From: Vermamoeba vermiformis
Lineage: Eukaryota; Tubulinea; Echinamoebida
DNA: 64,000 bases
Direction of reading: 5' to 3'
Assembly: GCA_045837725.1 (NCBI GenBank)
Contig: JBEWZL010000011.1
Location: forward strand, 496,001-560,000
The notes beneath the pieces are model-generated. The model made no database searches, was not told the DNA's origin, and saw only the letters and a program-made list of their open reading frames with translations. The stretch's first letter is position 1, and every line of letters starts with the position of its first letter. The translations under genes and the position numbers were made by a program. Positions 42,784 to 60,501 of the stretch are shown piece after piece.

Positions 42784-44115
42784 TTAGTTCTTCTTCATAT
42801 GATACAAATAGCCTTGAGTGGCGAGAATAATTCGCTCGTTGTACATGATCGAGTAACGCAAGGCCCAATCAATGTCGAACTTTTCGGGCAACGCCTCGTT
42901 GAATCGTCGCTCCAAAATAGAATTAGCGTTAAGTCGTGCAATAGACAAGCCCTATTAATTAAAAATTAATTAGAATAAATTTTTGTAACGGATCGCAAAA
43001 GCAATTTGGAATTGTTGTACTGATTAGAAAACGAAATTGAGGCTTATATATTGTACTTACGGAGTCAGACTGAGGCTGAGAATACAATTCAATGCTGTTA
43101 GCTTTGGTAAATCGCAAGATCTCTTGAACTTCTGCGCCGCAACAAATCGCAGTGACTTGATTGACGGATGGCTTGATTTGAGCGTAAGAAAGGAGTGTTT
43201 GGAGGTCAGCAATAGTGAATTCTGAGACCCCTAAACGCTTAATATAACCAGATCTAACATGTTCTTCGAGTTTCTGCAAGAAATTAATGAATTAGCAACT
43301 ACTCGAAACTTTGTAACAATTTAAAATATAGACGTACCTGCCAAATGAGAGGGAAAGTGGCTTGGTCGATCACAGGCACTGAAATAATGAAAAGATCGAG
43401 CACATCTGTGTTAAGTTCGAACAGGCTTTTTTGGATTGCAGAGTCGACATCTTCGGGCTTGGCATTAGGACCCAAGAACAATTTGGCTAATAAAACAAAA
43501 AATCGTCAGAAAATCGGCTTACGAGGTGTACCACTAGCGTCGCTACAAAAAATAGTCCGATAAATTACTAAAAAAGGTGGATCGGATTCCACCAGCAAAA
43601 TTTAGATCTAAATGTTGGAGATACATACCTGTAATTTCTAATCGCTCACGAGCAGCAGCTACTTCAGCGTGTTCAGTATGGCGAGGGCTGCTCGAACCGT
43701 CCAACATCCGGTACAAAGCGATTTCCAAACCACGCTCCATCTGCAAGAAAAATATGATTAGTTATTTTATAGGAGAATAATCGCTCCTCAATTAATTAAG
43801 AGCGATTCGATTCGAGAGAAGTCAAACGGATTTGCTGGAAAATTGTAAATAATTCGCCGTTTCGCCGTCTACCGAGTGAATCAACTCTACAAGCACAAAA
43901 TCGAATTCATATGATGCCTTAAACAATTAAAGAGGTGCTAAATATCTAATTTAATTTTAAACTGCCAGATGTGGATCGGTCTCAAAGTGTATTTTACTAA
44001 ATTTCTGCAGTACTTTAAAGACACTCACCTCGTCTTGAGCATTGCCAGCCGCCAAGGTCTTCAAAATGTTGTGAGTTTGAATAGTAATGTCGTTATGTTT
44101 GTTCAAGAGCTCCAT
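42784..44115 (-). CDS. glutamate-cysteine ligase modifier subunit (GCLM), aldo-keto-reductase fold
   Basis: About five exons from ATG 44115 (MELLNKHNDITIQTHNILKT) to TAA 42784. Exons read MERGLEIALYRMLDGSSS, KLFLGPNAKPEDVDSAIQ, LNTDVLDLFIISVPVID, KLEEHVRSGYIKRLGVSEFT, IKPSVNQVTAICCG and a C-terminal FDIDWALRYSIMYNERII. The order D-L-F-I ... W ... L-E-x-x-V-x-x-G-x-x-x-x-x-G-V-S-x-F ... P-x-V-N-Q is that of the GCL regulatory subunit, which activates the catalytic subunit in glutathione synthesis and keeps the AKR barrel without its catalytic Tyr. Cytosolic. About 260 residues. Confidence 0.85.
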
Positions 44116-44370
44116 CTCGCTTCGTTACAAATAAATAAATAAATAAAGTACTATAGAATGCCTTGTGGTGTTGCTTAATCGCACAAATTTGTTAAGTGGC
44201 GAAAAAAGTCCGGTCTTCCGCTCATAACGCGCCAGTCACGCGCTCGCCGCGGACCGAAAATGATATTCCGAACATCGAGAAGAATTTTTATCAATTTTAT
44301 TACCGACCGAAGGTTCCAACACTTCTTCGGCATTATTGTACCTGGTACTTTAAGCAATAAGCGAGATAAG

Positions 44371-44765
44371 ATGGATTATTATGGTTATTACTCTCGAAGC
44401 GGTTGGTCTAATGACGAATTGCGTAGGATCTCAAGCAGATCTCAGGCAAACTTCGTGCAGGCACGCTGTTACGCGATTAGTTAATATTCTTAATATGGTT
44501 ATACGTAATGGCCTCGCAATATTTTGGCGATTCGCCGCATGGGTTGGAAGATCGAGCAATGAGAATTATTTAAAATTATTTTTGATTTTAATATTCATAA
44601 CACCCAGGTCAAAGCTTACAAGCAATTACTTACCGAAAGATCTTGCACAAATCTGAAAATAGACACCGGATAATTCGTTTTTGTTGTTGAGGACAAAATC
44701 ATAACCGATCGGGCAACAAAAGAACACATCCGTTACAGCTTGAAAGAATGCCCGAATAATCTATA
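44371..44765. other. coding-like segment on both strands, unresolved
   Basis: In the 44116-44807 gap the plus strand shows MDYYGYYSRSGWSNDELRRI (from 44371), then MASQYFGDSPHGLEDRAM (from about 44508), then VKAYKQLLTERSCTNLKIDT, and after one TAA in the same frame FVFVVEDKIITDRATKEHIR. The minus strand over the last part is also open (AFFQAVTDVFFCCPIGYDFV; VYFQICARSF) with a good GTAAGT donor near 44637 and an acceptor-like TATAG near 44765. I cannot choose a strand or build a full model. Possibly a very small plus-strand gene. Confidence 0.3.
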
Positions 44766-44807
44766 GAATAATATGATGTTAATTACATTATTTGATATCA
44801 TTTTGAA

Positions 44808-50865
<6,058 letters not shown>

Positions 50866-50921
50866 AATAAATAGCTGTCGATTCAATTACAGTATTTATA
50901 GAAGACTTTAAACAAAATCGC

Positions 50922-52769
50922 TTAATGTTTGTGAGCGTGCGCGTGTGCGTGCGAATGACCGTGGTGATGATGTGCGTGGTCGTGAGCATGATCGTGGGCG
51001 TGTGAGTGATCGTGAGCGAGTGCGTGCGCGTGGTCATGAGCGTGTCCGTGGTCATGATCGTGATCGTGCATATGATCGTGCTCGTGATCATGGTCGTGAT
51101 CGTGTCCGTGCGCGTGAGCGTGTTCGTGGTCATGATCGTGATCGTGATCGTGAATATGAGCGTGATCGTGGTGAACGCCCTTCACGTGTTCAAGAGGAAC
51201 GTGCACGTGACCATGGCCGTGACCGTGGCCATCGTGATCGTGATTGTGAGCACCAGATCCGTGCAAAGCAAAGATGGATACACTCATGAAAAGCATACCA
51301 ACAGCTGTCCACAACATAACGCGCTATTGAAATGGTGAGTCTCAGGCATTTTTTCACGGATTGAACGGACGTACCTCGGCAGTCATGTACTTCAAAGCAG
51401 TGGGCAACAATTCACGCAAACTAACCAACACCATGATGCCAGCAACTAATTAATTGACGTTATTACTAGCCGTAGATGGTATAATCAGTCCTCATGACGT
51501 ACCACCAGCCAAGAGTGACTTGACGACGTAATCGTTCATGTATTGCGAGAAGAAAATTCCGAACACGAGAGCACCGAGAGGCTCGCAAATACCGCTGACG
51601 AGGCAGTACTTGAATGCTTGCCACTTGCTGTCAGTACAATAATGAGATAATTGTCCAAATAAGACACGTGTCAGCTAGCTTTGACGTACCTCTTGGTCGA
51701 GTGGTAAATAGGCGAGGCAACAGCAGCACCTTCGGGGATGTTGTGCGCGGCAATGGCAAGCATCAGTGCAGCGCCGAACTCAATGCCTATAAAAGGAAAT
51801 TTTCAGTGAATGTTCAACAAAGTCATGTCCTTCGGATGCGTGATTTCTTACCCTTCAAGCACGTGACATAGACAGCAATGCCCTCGGGAATGTTGTGCAA
51901 ACTAATGCCAAGAGCAGTCACAAAGCCAACACGGCCGACTTGACGCTACATTATATAAGGGTCATATTAATATAGATCTATTACGACCGAGTAGAAACAG
52001 GTGTCAAAATACCTGCTCAGCAGTTTGTGCGTCAACAGCCTTCTTCGGCTTAGCTGCACCATTAGCTTTGCCGTTGTTTTTTTTCTTAGCGGACGTGTTT
52101 TTATTTCCATTTTTGGCTTTGTTGCCATTTTGCTGCGCGTGTTCGTGACCTCCTTCGTCGTGGTCGTGACCGTCAGGGAAGAAGTGAGCGGCAAGACCGA
52201 AAAGGAACATTCCAACGAAGAACTACAATGCGTTAATATAATAAAGTAAAAGATGGTCAGATCCGCAAAAAGCGATCGAAAAAAAAGAATCAATTCTTAT
52301 TTTATGCTGATTAACGTTATAATTAATTATCAATTCTTACCCATAAGTTAGCCATTACGTAACCAATTTCTTCTTGAGCTTCCGGTAAGAGATCCATAAA
52401 TGAGATATACAGCATTACACCGCACGATGAACTCAACATAATGCCGAGTTTATTCGCGCTAGGTGCTCCAAAAAATATAACGAGCAAGCCACCTGTAAAA
52501 TAATTGAATTAGAGGTCTGTGATTTGTCTCGATAAATAGAAAATCGCAATCAAAATTATATTTGATCATGGAGATAATCAAACGAATTATTAATTGCATA
52601 TATTAAATACCAATGCAATATAAATAATATTTGGCGCGTGGATAAAATAATAGATCTGACGTGGCTAAAATTCTGATCCTTAAATTAACTGTCACATACC
52701 AATAGCTGTGGACATGCCGCTAATAAAGGCCAAAGCGAACGCTTGCCAGTTCCAAGCCACAGCGCTCAT
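50922..52769 (-). CDS. ZIP-family metal transporter (ZupT/ZIP11-like) with long histidine-rich tail
   Basis: About seven exons from ATG 52769 (MSAVAWNWQAFALAFISGMS). Membrane helices in order with the ZIP signatures: LGISLHNIPEGIAVYV (TM4) and LAIAAHNIPEGAAVASPIY (TM5), each with the HNxPEG metal site, then ICEPLGALVFGIFFSQYM, the EPxGA block typical of ZupT. The cytosolic loop has DGHDHDEGGHEH. After the last helix (LWTAVGMLFMSVSIFALHG) comes a tail of about 105 residues, nearly half histidine, in HDHD and HAHA runs, ending HSHAHAHAHKH. It imports zinc or other divalent metals into the cytosol; the tail is probably a metal buffer or sensor. The start may lie further upstream: an in-frame DLNPVNN precedes it after an AG. 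Confidence 0.92.
51662..51673. repeat. AGACACGTGTCA, one-mismatch palindrome in a ZIP intron
   Basis: Lies in the intron between the two HNxPEG helices and the EPxGA exon. Confidence 0.7.
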
Positions 52770-52941
52770 GTTGTTAACTGGGTTCAGATCTAGTAAAAAT
52801 GCTGAAAATCTTGTCAAGACAGTTTGTGAGCCTTTGACTCGCAGTATTTTTAGCAAGAAGAGCAATTTTGGTCTTATAATAGCCTCACGCCCTCATCGTA
52901 GTAATTACATTTATTTACAAAAATAGGATTGCAAGATCTCT

Positions 52942-55900
52942 TTACAAGTCGACGATTTCCTGTTTCTCAATCGTGCTATGTTGACTATAATACATAAGAT
53001 GTTAGTACGAGCATTAACGACTTGACACGCAGATTTTGACAGCACGGATGTAGATCGTAGCACTTACTTTTGGTCTTTGCTTACACGCCAGTAATGATCA
53101 GCATGCTCGCTGCGGCCCAACAACTGCACGAACTCTTCGTCGTGAGTAATAATAATCAATTGGAAGTTACGTTGTTGCTTTCTATTCTCGATAATATTGA
53201 CCAGAGCACCAGCGAATGACTCGACGTTGTAGCGATCCAAGTTGGTTGTGGGTTCGTCCAAGGCCAAAATTCCGCAGTTGAGACAGAACGTCTCGGCCAG
53301 GGCAAGTCGAATCACTAGCGAGGCCAACACCTTCTGACCTGCTGAACATCGGCCACGCATGTCAAGCTCCGTGTCACCCTTGATCATCACCAACTAATGG
53401 TATGTTAGCTTCGCACGTGACAAGACATTGCCTTATTTGGACTTACTCTGTAGTTGTAGTTACGCTTGCCATTGCTCTCTTCTTGGTCCGCTCTGATCTC
53501 GATGGTCTGAATGTCATTGCCCTTGTACGTAGTCTGCCAAAGCTCTTTAATGATCTTGTTGATCTCGGCCATCTTCATCGAGTGGAACTTCATCAAAGCC
53601 CTTCACGAGGTTAGTCGTGCACGGGAAGAATGAATAAAGAGTCAACATACTTATCCAAAGCCTTGTAGTATTTGTCCATATCTGCTGAAGCCATTTCTGT
53701 GGTGCTGAACTTGATCAACATACGGCGGTACTCATCCTCGGCAGTACTGTTCTCAGGCTTCTTCAGGTCCACGTTCTTGCCCTTGATTTGTTCCAAGTAA
53801 GCATTGCGCGAACCCAACAATTGATTGAGCTTGGACTTGGACTCGTCAATTTGAGCGGTCAGTGTCTCAATTTCCTCAATGACGCTGTCACTGTTCGAGG
53901 ATTGTTTTGTCTCTTTCAACTTCAAAATCTTCGCTCTGAGGGCTTGCAAGGCCTTGTCATCCTTTCGGTATTTAATGTTGTCCTCCAAGTTGCGCTTGTA
54001 CTGATCTTGGTTGCTGAGCTGCGAGGAGATGTGTTGAATCTCTTCTTGCTTCTCTTTGGTCTTCTGAGCAATGTCACTCAACTTGCTCTCGATGAGTTCT
54101 TTGTTTTCAGTCACCTGACGTCCTCGTTCCTCGAGCTCTTCAGGATTGATCTTGTCAATCTCCTTTTGCATGCCTTGTAACTCGATCAATTTAGTCGTGA
54201 ATGATTCTTTGTCTTTTTGGTGCTTTTCTTCCTTTTGGCTTGCAGACTTGATCATTTCATCGCGCTTGGTCGTTAGTTGGGCCAGCTTCTTTTTCGCCTC
54301 TTCCAAGTCAGCCGTTAAAGACGTCAACAAAGGCTGAATATCTTCGGACTCCTTGGCCAAGTCATCGTACTTTTGCTTCAAAACAACGATCTTATCGTTC
54401 ATGCCTCGCAGTTGCAAGACCTCCTTCTCAAGATCAGAAACATGTCGCTCCATGGTATGAATCTTGTCTTTGTTGTTCTGGAACTCTTGACGCTTCTGTT
54501 CGAGTTCTTTGGACAAGGACTCTTGGTTGTTTTGCTCTTGTTTAAGCTCGTTGGAAACGTCGTTTAAGCTTCGTCCGGCAGAGTCGAATGAAGCAAGCTT
54601 TTGCTCGAGCTTTGTTAACTCGCCAACAGTTTGTGAAAGATTCTTTGTGTGAGTGTTAAGTTGCTCGGCTAAAGGGATAATCTTGGTCAACTCTTCAAGC
54701 TTCTTTGTCTTCTCCTCGACAACGCCATTGAGCTGGTGCAAGTTTGTATCGTGCTCTTGCACCTCCAACTTCATTTTGTCTCGCTTTTCGTGCAGAGTAG
54801 CAAGCTCACTTTCGAGTGCCTGAACTCTGTTCCAATGCTCGACGAGACCGTCCAACTTCTCTTTCTCTTTGATCGCAGAGACGATGTTAGCCTCCAACTC
54901 GGCAACCTTAGCGGGGACGTTTGTAATGACATCCTCCAGCTTGGAAACCAAGCCCGAGATGTCCGATCCGAAGTCTGTCGTGCACAGCGGGCAGTGGTGC
55001 GTCTTCTTAGTTTGATCAATGAATGACATGAACGTCACTTCAAATGCCTTGGTCGACGCCAGGTCCTTCTTAAAGAGGTTGATCTTCTCCTCTAATTGCT
55101 TAATAGAGTCCGGCAAGTCGGTTCCTTCGGGCAGATCTTTCAACTTGGCTCGCTTTTCTTTGATTTGCTTCTCGAGTTCTTTCGCTTGCTCCTCGACGAA
55201 TGTGATCTGACCGGCAAGCTGTGAGGACTTAGTGCTCATTTTGCTTTGGTTGCTCTTGGCTTGTGCTAGCTCTTGACGTGCTTTGCGCGCCCTCTCTTCG
55301 AGTGTGCTCTTCATTTGATCGGGAGTCACCACTTCACCAAGAAGATCCATGAGCTGGTTCTCGATTGCTCTCAACCTTAACAAACCGTTAGACGTGCACA
55401 GTCAGGGCGTCGCTGCAACTTACATCTTGGTATGCTCGGCCTCTTGCTTGGCTTTCTCTTGTCGAAGGTGATCTACTTTAGCCGACAAGCTGCTCTGTGA
55501 GTTTAAGGTTTGGATCAAGTCGCTTAATTGTTGCATCTTCTTTGTGCACTCGTTGCGCTTGGCTTCCAATCCCTTCAAGATGTCTTTGAAGGCTTCTTCG
55601 TCGAATTGACTCTTCGCAGCCGCGAGCTTGTTTTTCTAATCAATGGTTAGAATCAGTCGTTCAAAGTGCCAATCAATCACTCTTACCTCGCGTGCCAACA
55701 GCTCTTCGCGCTCGTCGAGTTTGTCGTACATGGACTTGTTGGTCTTAATTTCTTTTTCTAACCGCTGCATCTCGCTGTTGTTCTCGGCGAGTTTTCTTTT
55801 CTTGCTATCGAGATCACTTTGCAAGTCACTTTGTATCTTTCTTTGCTTGTCGAGCTCTTCATTAATGCCTTCAACTTCGCGCTGATGATTGGCCTTGATT

Positions 55901-57465
55901 TCCCTAATCTTCTCTTTGACCCGCTCCAACATCTTCGTAGCCTTGGTAATGAACGACAGAGCCTTCTCGTCATCAAACGGCATTTCAGTGAACTCCTCCA
56001 TTTTGTAAATCTTGGCAAAGGCCACGATGTGCTTATCACGTGCCTCTTTTTGCGACTTCAATTGCTCCATTGATTTGCGCAGCTCGCCAAACTCAACAGC
56101 CAACTTTGTGCGTTGATTCTCTAGCTCTTCCTTCTCTTCGTTCAGAACATTGACCTCATCTTGAATTCTCTTCTTGTTCTTGTTCATGATCTCTAACTGT
56201 TTGGCAAATTCAGAGTGCATGGTCGACAGTTGTTCGTCGTCAACTTGGTAAACCTCAGCCAAGGACTTCTTCAATTCTTCGAGCTGCTTCTCTTTCTCGT
56301 CCCTTTTGGTCGTTTCTTGTTTGATCTCTTCCAACAGCTCTTTGAATTTGTCGTACACGCCTTGTAACTCGTTCTTCTTTGCTTCTTTTTCTTGGACACG
56401 AGCCTTCAATTTTGCAATCTCCTTATCCACAACACCGACTTTAGACTCGGTGTCTGCAATTTCTTTTTTAATCTGTCGCCAATTATGTTAGTACTGACTA
56501 AGAATTGTTCAATTATGTGGTTACGAACCTTGTTTACGTTGTCTCTAATGGTCTGCAAGTGCTCGAGCTTCAATTTCAACTCTTTAATCTCTGCTGTGTA
56601 TTCTTTTCGCTGCTTTTTAATCAATTCTAGCGCTTTAGTGTATCGCGTTGATGCAAAAATGTCGTCGAATCGTTTTTTGAGCGTGGCGGCATCGCCTAAA
56701 GGCCAGTTTGACTCTTCTTGGTGACAAAAGATGACGTTTTCTAAGATTGCTTTTGATACGCCCATAAGCTCGGGGACTTCTTTATCCAAATCTGCGCAAC
56801 GGTAGCTCTGGCTAATTTTCTGGTCAAGAAGAAAACTCGCGTCAGATCCTGTACAAAGTTCGAGTAATAACATTACTTACGTTTCCTTTCGCATCTATTG
56901 TTTGTAAAGAACTGTCGATCGACTTGCACTCTTGTTTGTTGGCCTTTTGAGTGAGCTGTAAGCATCGCGTAGCGACGATCGGCTTTCCTGTAACGGATTG
57001 AAACCGCAGTTTTATTTGTGCTTTGATCTCTCGCTCTCCGGCAAGCTATTGACATTATTAAAACATTGTTAGGACTAAATACACATCCGTACCTTTGGAT
57101 CATGCAGAAAGGCCTGACCTTTTTTCGAATCCGGTGGCATGTCGCCCGTGCAGGCATATTTTAAGCACTCTATAATTGTCTAAAAATATTTTGGTATTAA
57201 TATCTATTGAGAGATGTCCAAATAATATTTTACTAATTTTTTGACAACGATCAGGCAATTTCCTCAAAATTATTTTTGTATTTCCAAAATTTGTATCGAA
57301 TAGCGTACCATATTCGAGGATAATAATTATAAAATAACTTACAGTTTTTCCTGCACCATTATGCCCGACGATCAGCGTCAATGGCTTGAAGAACTCAATG
57401 ATAGCACGATTCTGTGGACTAAAGCTACGAACGCCTTGAATTAGTAACTTCTCGATGCTTGTCAT
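52942..57465 (-). CDS. RAD50: RAD50 double-strand-break repair ATPase
   Basis: Nine or so exons, about 1,300 residues, the normal family length. N-terminus [19 protein letters not shown] with Walker A GHNGAGKT split from [20 protein letters not shown]. The [20 protein letters not shown] block is diagnostic for Rad50. A long heptad coiled coil contains the zinc hook [14 protein letters not shown] (CxxC = CPLC). The C-terminal lobe has signature [20 protein letters not shown], Walker [12 protein letters not shown] and [13 protein letters not shown]; the last exon encodes [13 protein letters not shown]. With MRE11 it tethers and resects broken ends and activates ATM. All catalytic motifs are intact. 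Confidence 0.97.
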
Positions 57466-57811
57466 TGTTCTTCTGTGCACTAAAAATTGAAAATGCGTTG
57501 TTTTTGAACAGAGAAAAAAGGCGGCATCTGGTTCTCGGAAATTTGGTTGGTCACGCCAGCTTGCGGACCCAGCCGAACAAAGAAATGTTGCGAGTACATT
57601 ATCATTTAAGAAGCACGACTTAGTAACCTAATCTTAGCTCCGGTGAATCACAACCACTTGTACGCGGAGGTGGTAGCGGGTAAGATCCCACTGGAACTTT
57701 CTTTGGCTTAACACCACAGTGAACTCAGACTGTTTAAGATTTAAAGGTGTCCTTTCGTTAAAGAGTGCAATTTAGTTGATCAGACAACAAGTAGTGTTCA
57801 GCACAATCCCA
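57466..57811. other. divergent promoter region of RAD50 and the methyltransferase
   Basis: 346 bases between two oppositely directed starts. No further gene seen and no clear TATA box. Confidence 0.5.
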
Positions 57812-59105
57812 ATGAGCCGATCAATCAACAAAGACCTCTCGGAGGCTAAGAAGCTAATTGATTCTGGCGTCGTTAACTTTGGAAAGCAGAGCTGGTACTA
57901 CGCCAAGTGCAGGTAAGATCCAAACGGGCTTCACCTCGGTTGCGCTATATAGCGCAATAAAATCGACAAATAATATCTATAATTCAACTACCCTTCGATG
58001 ATCAGATAATACCGCAAGTTAGCAGCTTATTGCCAAATTTATTGGCAGATCAAATGGTTCTGCTCACCACGCCCCTTTAACTTTCAATAATCCATACTAA
58101 AATTAACTCTAATTTTTTTTAACGCAGACCTGGCTATCCAGACTCCTTTTATGACCGTTTGAACCAATTTCGAAAGGTAAGTGGATCTAAATTTCAAATT
58201 CTTGGTTAACGCACGCAGCTTGAAGGAACAACTTGCCTCGATGTCGGTTGTGGACCAGGCACTGTTGCATTGGAACTCTTGCGTTACGGTGCCAAAGAGG
58301 TCGTTGGAGTCGACATTTCGCCGGAACAGATCGACATGGCTAAATCTGAGCTTAATGAACGATTCCCTCCCGAGCAAGCTCAAAAATGTACTTTCCACGT
58401 TGGATCTGTAGAAGCAATGCCCGTTCCCGATAACCACTTCGATATAGTGATTGCAAGTCAATGCTGGCACTGGTTCGATCCACCAAAAGGTACTAGACGT
58501 TGTTCTTGATAGCAGCCCTAATATTGGATGATAGCTTATGCTGAAGCTAAGCGCGTTTTGAAGCCTGGTGGTCTATTGATTGTGTGCATGTACTGCTACA
58601 TGTGCAACAAGAGTCAGATCGCGAAAGACTGCGAAGATATTATTTACAAACATAACGAAAAATACAGACCATTTGCTTACTTCAATGGAATTAACACTAG
58701 TAAGTCCTTACTCAAACGTCCATTGCAAGTACGGACGTGAAGTTAGATCCGCTCAGTTGTGCTGCACGCAGCAGCTAATCTGTTATTTTCTAGAAATGAT
58801 TGACCAAAGCATCGAACAAGGCATGGATTTCACTGAGTGCTTCTGTTACGACCACGAGCGAGAGTTCACGAGAGAAAAATGGATCGGACGTCTTAGGTAA
58901 CATCCCTAACTCATTAAGTAGAATAACACCATACCAATTATAATAATGATGGCATAGGACATGCAACGGTGTTGGATCCAACTCCCTAGGTGAAGATATG
59001 ACGGACAAAATTGTAACAGAAATAGAACAGTTGATGAAAGAGAAGTATCCTGAGACTTTCACTGTTTCTCATAGAATTTGGACGGTTATCTCTACTAAGA
59101 AATAA
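57812..59105 (+). CDS. SAM-dependent methyltransferase (class I, Crg1/Tmt1-like)
   Basis: About six exons, about 285 residues. [20 protein letters not shown], then [20 protein letters not shown], the YxxxRPxYP motif of the Crg1/trans-aconitate methyltransferase group. Motif [16 protein letters not shown] binds SAM; the acidic [14 protein letters not shown] follows; then [20 protein letters not shown] with the HWFD block, and [13 protein letters not shown] as motif III. The C-terminal half ([34 protein letters not shown]) is as in that group. Substrate unknown; yeast members methylate small carboxylic acids or toxins. ATG at 57812. Confidence 0.9.
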
Positions 59106-59170
59106 CGAATTTAAGTCCGCGTACTGGCAAAATAAACCGCGCCTGTTTTTTTTCATCATTTTGCTATTTA

Positions 59171-59183
59171 TTTCAGATCTGCA
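59171..59183 (+). promoter_or_regulatory. acceptor-like leader motif TTTCAGATCTGCA before a start codon
   Basis: The 13-mer sits two bases before the ETF-beta ATG at 59186. The same 13-mer directly abuts the BAH gene ATG. It resembles a 3' splice site (TTTCAG) followed by ATCTGCA. Confidence 0.4.
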
Positions 59184-59185
59184 CC

Positions 59186-60117
59186 ATGGCTCAACGAGTT
59201 TTAGTACCTGTTAAGCGAGTTATTGACTACGCAGTCAAGATTAGAGTCAGGGGCGACAAGAAGGGCGTCGAGACTGCTAATGTTAAGATGAGCATGAACC
59301 CCTTCGACGAGATCGCCATTGAAGAAGCTATCAGAATGAAAGAGAAGGGTCTCGTTAAGGAAATTGTTGCAGTTTCAATGGGCCCTACCACTTGTCAAGA
59401 GACTTTGCGAACGGCTATGGCTATGGGTGCTGACCGCTCCATCCACATCGAGACTGACAAAGAGTTGCAGCCCTTAGCAGTCGCAAAATTATTAAAGAAA
59501 TTGGTCGACACAGAGAAGCCCGAATTAGTCATATTAGGCAAACAAGCTATTGATGACGACTCAAACCAGACAGGTCAATTATTGGCTGGTCTCTTGGACT
59601 GGCCTCAAGGCACATTTGCCTCCAAGGTAATTATTATTAATTTTTTACGCGTCCATAAAATATTGGTAATATTATACAATTTTGATGAGGCGTTTCAATT
59701 AATAATTTCAAAAATATCACAATTAGTTTTCTAACAGCTTGCAATATCCTATACCTCCATTATTCGTTCATATAGCTAATGTACTAATTTATTGTGCAGA
59801 TTGAACTCGACAACGGAGCTAAAAAGGTCGTAGTCACACGAGAAGTCGATGGTGGATTGGAAACTCTCAACCTTTCATTGCCCTCAGTTTTGACCTGCGA
59901 TTTACGGTTAAACCAACCGCGATTTGCTAAGTTGCAAGATATTATGAAGGCGCGAAAGAAGCCGATCGAGAAAAAGACACCTGAAGAGTTGGGCGTCGAT
60001 GTAGCGCCTAGACTCGAGACCGTTCAAGTCGAAGAGCCTCCTGTCCGTCAAGCTGGTATTAAGGTCACCACTGTACAAGATTTGGTCGATAAGCTCAAGA
60101 AGCAGGGCATGTTGTAA
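59186..60117 (+). CDS. electron transfer flavoprotein beta subunit
   Basis: Two exons, about 255 residues. [20 protein letters not shown] is the classic ETF-beta N-terminus; [60 protein letters not shown] and [14 protein letters not shown] follow. The intron (GTAATT to about 59800) joins to [19 protein letters not shown] and [20 protein letters not shown], the AMP/FAD-binding beta signature, then [15 protein letters not shown]. In mitochondria it carries electrons from acyl-CoA dehydrogenases to ETF-QO with the alpha subunit, which is not in this window. No classical mitochondrial presequence is visible, as is usual for ETF-beta. Confidence 0.96.
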
Positions 60118-60501
60118 GCCGAGGAAGGAAGATTCGTATCTTGTTGCGAGATTGAAAAGATTTTCGAAAGCACCGGAGCTTCATCGAATTTTGCGTAGCG
60201 AACGCTGCTATTCAATAATAAAATGTACATATGCATATCCCCTTAAAGAAATGTAACGACCTTTGGACTCCTAGACCAAGATGGCCTCATCTGGCTGTTG
60301 CACGAAGTATTTTTTGGACCGGGTCTAATTTAGTGTAGTTATCAGATGTGGATCTACATAACATTGAAATGAGGCGTATCTTTCGTCATTTTCACGGTTA
60401 GGCCAAACCAGCCAATCATAAGCCGACAGAAAAAATCTTCTGGTCCTGGTAAAATTTGGCTTGAATATCTTTTACACAATCAACCCAATATCAAAACCAC
60501 G
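60118..60501. other. intergenic, ETF-beta 3' end and Arp2 upstream region
   Basis: 384 bases; holds the ETF-beta poly(A) signal and the Arp2 leader. No gene seen. Confidence 0.5.
60217..60222 (+). terminator. AATAAA polyadenylation signal candidate for ETF-beta
   Basis: AATAAA 100 bases after the stop at 60115-60117. Confidence 0.4.

Noticed and set aside
50945-51338. Long plus-strand frames over the histidine tail of the ZIP gene (Arg/Asp-rich and Val-rich)
   Set aside because: They are by-products of the HDHD-coding repeat read on the other strand.
53788-56724. Many hydrophobic Leu-rich plus-strand frames
   Set aside because: Antisense of the RAD50 coiled coil; Lys/Glu heptads read backwards give Phe/Leu.
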